64,000 nucleotides of DNA from Bifidobacterium myosotis (lineage in GTDB: Bacteria; Actinomycetota; Actinomycetes; Actinomycetales; Bifidobacteriaceae). The translations under genes were made by a program, and so were the position numbers. The notes beneath the pieces are model-generated. The model saw only the letters and a list, made by a program, of their open reading frames with translations. It made no database searches and had not been told where the DNA came from. Positions 16,729 through 24,184 of the stretch are shown piece by piece; the stretch's first letter is position 1, and each line of letters begins with the position of its first letter. Location: the NCBI RefSeq assembly GCF_002259745.1, contig NZ_MWWW01000027.1, forward strand, positions 40,736 through 104,735, given 5' to 3'.

Positions 16729-18045
16729 ATGGCCGAGAACAACAAGAAGTACCGTTTTGAAACCCTGCAGCTGCACGTAGGCCAGGAGCAGGCCGACCCG
16801 GCCACCGACTCCCGTGCGGTGCCGATCTACGCGACCACCTCCTACGTCTTCCACAACTTCGACCACGCCGAGGCCCGCTTCGGCCTCGCTGACCCGGGCA
16901 ACATCTACGGCCGTCTGACCAACTCCACCCAGGGCGTCTTCGAGGACCGCATCGCCGCCCTCGAGGGTGGCACCGCCGGCATCGCCGTCGCCTCCGGCGC
17001 GGCCGCCGTCGAGTACGCCGTGCGCAACATCACCCAGTCCGGCGACCACATCGTCTCCTCCAAGAACATCTACGGCGGCACCTTCAACCTGCTCAAGCAC
17101 ACCCTGCCGCGCGACGGCATCACCACCACCTTCGTGGACCCGGAGGTCCCGCAGAACTTCGAGGACGCCATCCAGGAGAACACCAAGCTCGTCTACTTCG
17201 AGACCTTCGGCAACCCGAACGCCGACCTGCCGGACTTCGAGGCCATCTCCGCAATCGCCCATAAGCATCATCTGCCGGTGATTGTGGACAACACCTTCGC
17301 CACCCCGTACCTGTTCCGTCCGCTCGAGCACGGCGCCGACGTCGTGGTCGAATCCGCCACCAAGTTCATCGGCGGCCACGGCACCACGCTGGGCGGCGTG
17401 GTCGTCGAGGGCGGCAACTTCAACTGGGCCGAGGTGCCGGGCAAGTTCCCGACCCTCACCGAGCCGGACCCGTCCTACCACGGCCTCAACTTCTACGAGG
17501 CTCTGGGCGGCGCCGCCTTCGTGACCCGCATCCGCGCCATCCTGCTGCGCGACACCGGCGCCACCCTGTCCCCGTTCGCCGCCTTCCTGCTGCTGCAGGG
17601 CACCGAGACCCTGTCCCTGCGCGTCGAGCGTCACGTCCAGAACGCGCTGAAGGTCGTCGAGTACCTGCAGACCGTGCCGGAAGTCGAGTCCGTCTCCCAC
17701 CCGTCCATCGAAGGCCGCCGCGACCACGAGCTGTACAAGAAGTACTTCCCGAACGGCGCCGGCTCCATCTTCACCTTCGACATCAAGGGCGGTAAGGATG
17801 CGGCCCGCGTCTTCATCGACAACCTGCACCTGTTCTCGCTGCTCGCCAACGTGGCCGACGTGAAGTCCCTCGTCATCCACCCGGCCTCCACCACGCACTC
17901 CCAGGAGACGCTGGAGGAGCTCGAGGACCAGGGCATCCATCAGGGCACCATCCGCCTGTCCATCGGCACCGAGAACATCGAGGACATCCTCGACGACCTC
18001 AAGGGCGGCTTCGAGGCCGTCCGCGCCTCCGGCCTGGCCAAGTAA
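16729..18045 (+). CDS. metY: O-acetylhomoserine sulfhydrylase (PLP-dependent)
   Basis: This 438-residue enzyme is of the Cys/Met metabolism PLP family and is predicted to make homocysteine from O-acetylhomoserine and sulfide in the cytoplasm. The start at 16729 follows ACAAGGAGCACATC. Features include [32 protein letters not shown] near the N-terminus, YGRLTNSTQ, the [10 protein letters not shown] segment and the PLP-lysine motif [15 protein letters not shown]. The C-terminal [15 protein letters not shown] is typical of MetY and not MetB. Codon use is strongly biased towards C-ending codons, consistent with high expression. A strong terminator follows. Direct sulfhydrylation here would use PLP supplied via the adjacent PdxY. 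Confidence 0.92.
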   Translation: MAENNKKYRFETLQLHVGQEQADPATDSRAVPIYATTSYVFHNFDHAEARFGLADPGNIYGRLTNSTQGVFEDRIAALEGGTAGIAVASGAAAVEYAVRNITQSGDHIVSSKNIYGGTFNLLKHTLPRDGITTTFVDPEVPQNFEDAIQENTKLVYFETFGNPNADLPDFEAISAIAHKHHLPVIVDNTFATPYLFRPLEHGADVVVESATKFIGGHGTTLGGVVVEGGNFNWAEVPGKFPTLTEPDPSYHGLNFYEALGGAAFVTRIRAILLRDTGATLSPFAAFLLLQGTETLSLRVERHVQNALKVVEYLQTVPEVESVSHPSIEGRRDHELYKKYFPNGAGSIFTFDIKGGKDAARVFIDNLHLFSLLANVADVKSLVIHPASTTHSQETLEELEDQGIHQGTIRLSIGTENIEDILDDLKGGFEAVRASGLAK

Positions 18046-18156
18046 CACCGGGAAGGATACGGTTCCGGCCCGAAGGGGAACGGCGTTTATGGGGTGCGCC
18101 GTAGGGGAGCGGAACCGAAGGGGGTCCTTCTCAGCCATTACTTGACTCAAGGGATA

Positions 18157-18194
18157 GGAAAGCCCGCACTGACGTCATGCAGTGCGGGCTTTCC
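18157..18194 (+). terminator. Rho-independent-type terminator after metY
   Basis: A perfect 14-bp stem, GGAAAGCCCGCACT (18157-18170) and its complement (18181-18194), encloses a 10-base loop. It lies 112 bases beyond the metY stop. There is no long T run, but the AAAGCCC/GGGCTTT stem is typical of actinobacterial terminators. Confidence 0.8.
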
Positions 18195-18699
18195 ATGCCT
18201 CACGGGGATTCGCCGCAACCATCACCGCAAGGCCCGCGGTATCCAAGAGCAACTGGTTTTTCGTGCATGTGTAGGAATGGCCGGGATGCGGGAAGCAAAG
18301 GGGCTCTTCCGATTTTGGCGTGTAGGGGCCATGCGTTTTCATTGCTTAGGCACATATTCATCGTCGCCTTGCATGTATGCCTGCGTTGTTGTGCTGTCCT
18401 GTTCTGTTGTTCTTTGGGGCTTACCTAAGAAACGATGAATGTACCTGAGTCTGTCCCATACGAAGCCGCTTATAAAGGCCTTATACAGCGGGGCTTTCGG
18501 GTACGCGCCGAGCCCTCCGTCATCGGCGCATCGTTATCGGCTCATCGTCATCCTTGTCTTCTTCGTCATCCTTGAGGATGAGGATCGCCTCGCTGGGAAG
18601 GCGGAGGATTCAGCCTCACGCACGATGGGAGGCAACGTCGTCTTTTTCTAAGTTGGAAGCATCATCCGGGCATCGGGCCCGGACTTTCAGGAAGAGACG
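18195..18699. other. Intergenic region before second ABC exporter
   Basis: These 505 bases have no convincing gene; short open frames here lack ribosome sites and family features. A second terminator-like structure with the palindromic core AAGGCCTT lies around 18470-18500 (GAAGCCGC against GCGGGGCTTTC). A TCATC-rich stretch (18525-18580) and a small CATCC/GGATG hairpin precede the ABC operon. The promoter cannot be placed firmly. Confidence 0.4.
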
Positions 18700-19698
18700 A
18701 TGATGAATCAGCAGAATATCCCGGCCCAGGGCGCGACCGGCGCATCCGACGTGGCAACCGCCATCCAGGCCATCGATCTGGTCAAGGACTATGGCACCGG
18801 CTCCAACGCCGTTCACGCGCTGCGCGGCGTGAACGTGAGCTTCGAGCGAGGCCGGTTCACCGCCATCATGGGGCCTTCCGGCTCCGGCAAATCCACGCTC
18901 ATGCACACGTTGGCGGGCCTCGATTCCGCCACCTCCGGGCACATCCTGTTCGAGGGCAAGGACCTGACCCGTATGAATGACAAGCAGCTCACCCTGCTGC
19001 GCCGCAACAAGATCGGGTTCATCTTCCAGAGCTTCAACCTGCTGCCCATGTTCAGCGCCGAGGCGAACATCCTCATGCCGCTCACCTTGGCTGGCGCCAA
19101 GCCGGACCGCGCCTGGTTCGACCTGTTGGTGGAGACCCTGGGGCTTAGGCAGCGACTGAACCACCGCCCCAATGAGCTGTCCGGAGGACAGCAGCAGCGC
19201 GTGGCCATCGCAAGGGCCCTCATCACCAAGCCCAGCCTCGTCTTCGCCGACGAGCCTACCGGCAACCTCGATTCCGTCTCCAGTGCCGAAGTGCTCGGTT
19301 TCCTCAAGCGTTCGGTGAACGAGCTCGGCCAGACCATCGTCATGGTCACGCACGACGCCGTGGCCGCATCCTACGCGGATCGCGCCATCGTGTTCGCGGA
19401 CGGGCGGATCGTGGCCGACGAGCCGCATCCCACCGCCGAAGTCATGAGCAGCCTGCTCATGGCCGAGCGCGAACGGGCCACGCGCGCCGCGGTCACCGCT
19501 ACTTCGGCGGACAAGCTCTCCCGTCTGGCCGGGGTCGCCGGCGATGTGACGCTGCCCGTCACCGACGCCGTGCTGACGTCCGATACGCACGACCGTTTCG
19601 TGAGGCCGGATGCATTCGCCGACAGTGACGCCGAACCCTCCACGAAGCGTCACTCAAGCCACCGCCGCGCCGCCGCGACCGCGCGTCACGCCGCTTGA
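18700..19698 (+). CDS. ABC transporter ATPase, MacB/LolD type
   Basis: This 332-residue ATPase pairs with the following large permease, whose start is 17 bases beyond its stop. Motifs are Walker A IMGPSGSGKSTLMHTLAGL, Q-loop FIFQSFNLLPMF, signature LSGGQQQRVAIARAL, Walker B LVFADEPTGNLDS and H-loop VTHD. The ABC core ends near residue 245, and about 85 further residues form a His/Ala/Arg-rich tail (KRHSSHRRAAATARHAA) not needed for catalysis. AGGAAGAG lies before tandem ATG codons. The ATPase and permease with a nearby NarL-type two-component system resemble antimicrobial-peptide or antibiotic efflux modules of Gram-positive bacteria. Confidence 0.92.
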   Translation: MMNQQNIPAQGATGASDVATAIQAIDLVKDYGTGSNAVHALRGVNVSFERGRFTAIMGPSGSGKSTLMHTLAGLDSATSGHILFEGKDLTRMNDKQLTLLRRNKIGFIFQSFNLLPMFSAEANILMPLTLAGAKPDRAWFDLLVETLGLRQRLNHRPNELSGGQQQRVAIARALITKPSLVFADEPTGNLDSVSSAEVLGFLKRSVNELGQTIVMVTHDAVAASYADRAIVFADGRIVADEPHPTAEVMSSLLMAERERATRAAVTATSADKLSRLAGVAGDVTLPVTDAVLTSDTHDRFVRPDAFADSDAEPSTKRHSSHRRAAATARHAA

Positions 19699-19715
19699 GA
19701 GAGGAGTCGCGAATC

Positions 19716-22481
19716 ATGTTCGACATCACCTTGAAACTCATGCGCAAGAACGGCCGGATGCTCATTCCCGCCGGCATCGCCATCCTGATCGGCACCGCGT
19801 TCATCGCCGCCACGTTCCTGTTCTCGAACACGATGGGCGATGCGCTCGTCCATCAGCAGACCGCGCTATACGGTGGGGCGAACTATATGGTGACGCCCGA
19901 CTCCGAAGCGTTGAAGAACGCCAGCGAAGACGAGCAGAGCAAGGCGTACGCCACTACCGTCGCCGACTTCCAGCTTGATCGGCTGCGCACCATCGACGGG
20001 GTCGAGGACGTGCGCGTCGATGCGACCGTGCCCAGATTGACCGTCGCCAAGGGAGACCGTCACGTCACCGGCATCGCCATCGGCACCGCGAAGAGCCTCT
20101 CGTTGCTGCCGGTCACCGTTTCGGACGGCAACCAGCCGATCGACAACGACGAGATCGCCCTGCCGAGGTCCGTCGCCGAGCAGCTCGGCGTGGGCGTGGG
20201 CGATACGGTCACGGTGAATTCCCCGGCCGCTCAGGCGGCGATCGAGGGGAATGCCGCTGGTGCTGGTGCTGATACTGGTGCCTCTGCCGGCGGGTCCTCG
20301 ACGGTTGGCGGGGCCGCGACTGGTAGCGGCGCCAACAGCTCCGCCATGACAGTGCGCGTGACCGGCCTGACCGACGATCCGAACGGCGCGTACTCCTATT
20401 ACGGCGGCGCGTCCGTCCTGTCGAACAACGTGCTGGCCACCATGTCCGGCGCGGCGGAATTCAACGACGTCACAGCCAATACGCTCTACCTCGACCTCGC
20501 CGGCGCCGGAGAGGGCCGGGACGGTGATGCCAAGGCGCAGGCCACCGCCGAACGCATCGCCAAGCTGATGCCGGAATACTACGTCGTCATGAGCCGCGCG
20601 GACATCGACAAGGAGGCGTTGCAGAATCTCGACGCGGACGGCGGGCTCAGCATCACCACCGTGTTCCTCCTGAGCTTCGGCATCCTGGCCATGGTCGTGG
20701 CCGCGCTGGTGATCGCCAACACGTTCCAGGTGCTGGTGGCGCAACGCCGTCGTACCCTGGCGCTGCTGCGCACGATCGGCGCCCAGAAGGGACAGCTGTA
20801 TGCCTCCGTGCTGCTTGAGGCCGGTATACTTGGATTGGTCGCCTCACTGCTCGGCGTGGCGCTGGGTATCGGCCTCATCGCCGGCCTGTGCGCCTCGGGA
20901 CTCATGGGCGGCGACGAGCTGAGGGCCCGGCTGATCCTGAGCTGGCAGGCGTTCGTGGTGCCCATCGCGTTCGGCGTGGTGATGACCGTGCTCGCCTCGC
21001 TCGGCTCCGCGCGTGCCGCCACCGCCGTGACGCCGCTCGAGGCGCTGCGTCCCATTGAACTGACCGATACGCGCCGGGCGGGAGTGATGCGGGCCGTCTG
21101 CTCGGGCATCCTTGTGGCTGCCGGCGCGGCGCTTGCCGGGTTCGCCGCATGGCAGATGCACGAGTCGCTCGTCGGACATGATGCGCTGATCGAGCGGTAT
21201 GCGGTAGTCCTGCTTATGGCCATCGCCGGATGCGCGCTGATCTTCCTCGGGCTGGTGCTGTCCGCCGCGTTCTGGCTACCGCTGCTCATGCGCGGCGTGG
21301 GAGCGGCTGTCTCGTTGGCAGGCCCCAGCGCGAGAATCGCCAATGCAAACATCCAGAAGAACCCGCGTCGCGTGGCGGCCACCGGAGCCGCGCTGCTCAT
21401 CGGCGTCACGCTCGTGTCTACCATCGCCACCGGCGCCGCCAGCGGCAAGCAGACCATGGAAGTGGCCTTGGACCAGCGCTACAGCGTGGACATGATCGCC
21501 GCCGGCGGCGATATGACCGACAAACAGGCCACGGACGCCGCCGAGGCCAAGGGCGTGGCCGCCTCCCTCTACGCGCCCACCACTGTGCGGTACGTCACCA
21601 CGAAGGACGGCAAGGAGCTGTCCGTGATGCTCGTCGGCATCAAGGACGCCGCCGCGCTCGCGAAGGTGATGAAAGCCGATCTGAGCGGTGTTTCGATCGG
21701 GGCGGGCGACGTGCTGCTGCCGACGATCAACGCCATGGATGGCAAGAAGGTCGGCTTCGACGGGTCCGTCGTCTTCCGGGAAAATCCGGCCGGCGCCGAG
21801 ACCGATGCCGCCAGCCGCAAGCCGATCGCCCTCAAGCCTCAGCAGGCCGACTACCGCCGCGTCTCCTCCGACTACGGCGCGGTGGCGTTCGTCAACGCAG
21901 AGCATTTCACCGATGGCGACCTCGAAACCGCCGGCCACATGCTGCTCATGCGCGTGGACGCGGATGCCGCCGGCATCACGATGAACGACGTGCTCACCAA
22001 CGTGCAGCAAGCGTTCTCGGCCTCTCCGGGGGTGAGCGTGTCCGGGCCGGTGGCCGAACGCTCGATGTGGGAGACCACCATCGACAGCATGATGGCCCTG
22101 ATGGTGGGATTGATCGCCGTGGCCGTGCTCATCGCACTGGTCGGCGTGGCGAACACGCTGTCGCTCTCCGTGATCGAGCGAACCCGCGAATCCGCCACGC
22201 TGCGCGCCATCGGCATGACGCGCGGGCAGCTGCGGCGCTCACTCGCGGCCGAGGCGCTGCTGCTCTCGCTCGTCTCCGGTGTGGCGGGCGTGGCGCTGGG
22301 CACGCTGTTCGGTTGGCTCGGCTCCTACATGGTGTTCAGCCTGTACGCCACCGTGGCGTTGCCGTTCGACTGGGCCACCAACGGACTGGTACTGGGCATC
22401 GCCGCGCTCGCCGCCCTGCTTGCCAGCGTCGCCCCGGCCCGCCGGGCCGTCAGGGTGCCGCCCCGTGGAAGCTCTGGCTGA
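19716..22481 (+). CDS. ABC transporter permease, two FtsX domains; apparent C-terminal frameshift
   Basis: This 921-residue permease has GAGGAG before the ATG at 19716. The topology is one N-terminal helix, a large outside domain, then two copies of the FtsX three-helix block (about residues 320-460 and 790-915), with a further helix pair between. As written the protein ends VRVPPRGSSG. Removing one C from the CCCC run at 22461-22464 restores VRVPPVEALAEA and a stop at 22486-22488, the conserved SPVEAL ending seen in such permeases. So either a one-base insertion occurred or the sequence has an error; only the last few residues are affected. Two FtsX units in one chain mean a single subunit could form the transporter core. 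Confidence 0.9.
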   Translation: MFDITLKLMRKNGRMLIPAGIAILIGTAFIAATFLFSNTMGDALVHQQTALYGGANYMVTPDSEALKNASEDEQSKAYATTVADFQLDRLRTIDGVEDVRVDATVPRLTVAKGDRHVTGIAIGTAKSLSLLPVTVSDGNQPIDNDEIALPRSVAEQLGVGVGDTVTVNSPAAQAAIEGNAAGAGADTGASAGGSSTVGGAATGSGANSSAMTVRVTGLTDDPNGAYSYYGGASVLSNNVLATMSGAAEFNDVTANTLYLDLAGAGEGRDGDAKAQATAERIAKLMPEYYVVMSRADIDKEALQNLDADGGLSITTVFLLSFGILAMVVAALVIANTFQVLVAQRRRTLALLRTIGAQKGQLYASVLLEAGILGLVASLLGVALGIGLIAGLCASGLMGGDELRARLILSWQAFVVPIAFGVVMTVLASLGSARAATAVTPLEALRPIELTDTRRAGVMRAVCSGILVAAGAALAGFAAWQMHESLVGHDALIERYAVVLLMAIAGCALIFLGLVLSAAFWLPLLMRGVGAAVSLAGPSARIANANIQKNPRRVAATGAALLIGVTLVSTIATGAASGKQTMEVALDQRYSVDMIAAGGDMTDKQATDAAEAKGVAASLYAPTTVRYVTTKDGKELSVMLVGIKDAAALAKVMKADLSGVSIGAGDVLLPTINAMDGKKVGFDGSVVFRENPAGAETDAASRKPIALKPQQADYRRVSSDYGAVAFVNAEHFTDGDLETAGHMLLMRVDADAAGITMNDVLTNVQQAFSASPGVSVSGPVAERSMWETTIDSMMALMVGLIAVAVLIALVGVANTLSLSVIERTRESATLRAIGMTRGQLRRSLAAEALLLSLVSGVAGVALGTLFGWLGSYMVFSLYATVALPFDWATNGLVLGIAALAALLASVAPARRAVRVPPRGSSG

Positions 22482-22544
22482 AGCCTAGGCTTCTGCCGTC
22501 GCCTCCACAGGCAGCCTTCGCGGCAAGACCATTCACTTTGCCTA

Positions 22545-22570
22545 CGGGCAGTCCGCCGGACTGCCCGTTT
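22545..22570 (+). terminator. Terminator after second ABC exporter
   Basis: An 11-bp stem, CGGGCAGTCCG (22545-22555) with its complement (22557-22567), is followed by TTT, 60 bases after the permease stop. Flanking it, TCTGGCTGAAGCCT occurs twice (22473-22486 and 22592-22605), suggesting a small duplication around the gene end. Confidence 0.75.
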
Positions 22571-22660
22571 GGCGGCTCGGCCAGTAGAGATTCTGGCTGA
22601 AGCCTGAGAGTCGGCGGAGCAAACGGATGAAATGTCGGGTTGATTCGTGTTTGGCGTGGC

Positions 22661-23002
22661 TATCTGCGTTGTGAGGGGTACTTGGGATGGTTTGCAAAGA
22701 GGTAACTGCTTTGCAAGGGGTACCTGATGGGTGATATGAAGGGTATCAACGCCGTTGTTGCAGCGTTTGTACTTGGCATATGGACAGTTGGGTACCCCTT
22801 GCAAGGCAGATAGGTCTCCGGAAAACGGTGAAAGTACCCCTTGCAACGCAGATATCGCGGATATCCCGCTCGAATGGGGCCGAATCGGGTGGTATTTGCG
22901 TTACGAGGGGCTGGTCGGTCCGGCGAATCCCGATGGGAATGCCGCGACGATGCCGGTTATGTTTGCGATTCGAATGCAGGCCAGACCCTCGTAACGCAGA
23001 TA
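22661..23002. repeat. Inverted-repeat cluster, CTGCGTTGCAAGGGGTAC family
   Basis: Six copies related to CTGCGTTGCAAGGGGTAC fill the gap between the exporter and the response regulator: forward at 22661-22681, 22705-22724 and 22895-22914; reverse at 22791-22812, 22833-22854 and 22983-23002. They pair as nested and adjacent hairpins. The last pair has GTTACGAGGG against CCCTCGTAAC where the others have GTTGCAAGGGG against CCCCTTGCAAC, so both arms changed together. No gene is evident. Confidence 0.7.
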
Positions 23003-23103
23003 GCCGTGAAATGGCCAATCGACGGGTGAAAACATCCCCATTCAGGGAACAATCAGGGTGGTGAATCCCTGAAACACGGCGGTAAATCGCATACAGTGGA
23101 AGC

Positions 23104-23901
23104 ATGAACGAGAGCAACGGGAACGACGGCATCCGCGTGGTCATCGCAGACGATCAGGAGCTGGTGCGCGCCGGCTTCGCCATGGTCATCGGCTCGCAGG
23201 CGGACATGGCTGTGGTCGGGCAGGCGTCCGACGGCACCCAGGCGGTCGCGGCAGCCGAATCGCTGCGGCCGGACGTGGTGCTCATGGACGTGCGCATGCC
23301 CGGTATGGACGGCATCGAGGCCACGCGTCGGATTACCGCGCTGGCTTCGGGCGTGCGGCCGATTCGCGTCATCATCCTCACCACCTTCGATCTGGACGAG
23401 TACGTGATGGCCGCTATCGACGCCGGCGCCTCCGGGTTCCTGCTCAAGGACACCGAGCCGGAGACCCTGCTCAATTCGATTCGGACGGTGTTCCAGGGCA
23501 ATGCGATCATCGCGCCGTCCGCCACGAAACGCCTCATCGAGAAGATGATGCAGGACGGCTATGCGCAGCATGGTTCGTTGGGTGGCGTGCCGAATGCCGG
23601 TGCCGCCGTCGGCATCGGGGAAGGCAACGACGTCAACGGTGGCATCGGCGCCGGTCATGTTGCGACCGGCCGCGTCTCGAACCAGCCGTGCTACACCGAC
23701 CCGGAGCTGGACCTGCTCACCGACCGCGAACGCGAGGTGCTCGTCGAGGTCGCCCACGGTCTGAGCAATCAGGAGATTGCGGACAAGCTGTTCATCTCCC
23801 TGCCCACGGTCAAGACCCATGTGGCCCACATCCTCGCCAAGATCAACGCCCGCGACCGCGTCCAGGCCGTGGTCTTCGCGTACGACAACCATTTGGTGTG
23901 A
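23104..23901 (+). CDS. Two-component response regulator, NarL family
   Basis: This 265-residue regulator has a receiver domain at residues 9-130, with acidic pair DD (16-17), phospho-acceptor D62 in VLMDVRMPGMDGIEATRRI, Thr in ILTTFD and Lys in GFLLKD. The LuxR-type output domain lies at 206-262 (LLTDREREVLVEVAHGLSNQ, IADKLFISLPTVKTHVAHIL). Between them is an unusually long Gly/Asn-rich linker (VPNAGAAVGIGEGNDVNG). The large histidine kinase gene lies convergent immediately downstream and is the natural partner. The ABC exporter upstream may be the target, as in bacitracin/lantibiotic-responsive systems, but that is inference. Confidence 0.92.
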   Translation: MNESNGNDGIRVVIADDQELVRAGFAMVIGSQADMAVVGQASDGTQAVAAAESLRPDVVLMDVRMPGMDGIEATRRITALASGVRPIRVIILTTFDLDEYVMAAIDAGASGFLLKDTEPETLLNSIRTVFQGNAIIAPSATKRLIEKMMQDGYAQHGSLGGVPNAGAAVGIGEGNDVNGGIGAGHVATGRVSNQPCYTDPELDLLTDREREVLVEVAHGLSNQEIADKLFISLPTVKTHVAHILAKINARDRVQAVVFAYDNHLV

Positions 23902-24184
23902 CATCGCCTGGATGTCAGCACCAAAACGACGGTGTTCCAAGGATAACAGGCGCTTAGCGGGTGCTCAGCGGGTGCTCAACAGTTAGGTAACGGGCAACCG
24001 GATGTTGCGGAATGTTGCGGAACGGAGACGTGATGCCGCGAACAAGGAAGTCCGAAGCCATCTACCCGATCAAATACTAGATAAGCAAGAAACTCGCCAA
24101 CGGCAAGGTCGGGGAATACACCGGTTGTCACGCGAGGATTGGCGGCAAATGGGTCAGCGGCAGGACCTACATTCCTGTGGCCGC
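23902..24184. other. Gap between convergent regulator and kinase, possible decayed ORF
   Basis: No intact gene. On the plus strand from 24032 the frame reads MPRTRKSEAIYPIKY, a stop, then ISKKLANGKVGEYTGCHARI and GGKWVSGRTYIPVAAYP before entering the end of the kinase gene. The protein-like composition around the stop suggests an eroded small gene, but I recognise no family and this could be chance. Confidence 0.25.

Noticed and set aside
16591..18150. 519-codon open frame opposite metY and 700-codon frames opposite the GH36 and GH42 genes
   Set aside because: They mirror the high-GC third-position bias of real genes and show no domain; the sense-strand genes have full catalytic motifs. The only meaningful part is the AraC remnant at 28687-28815.
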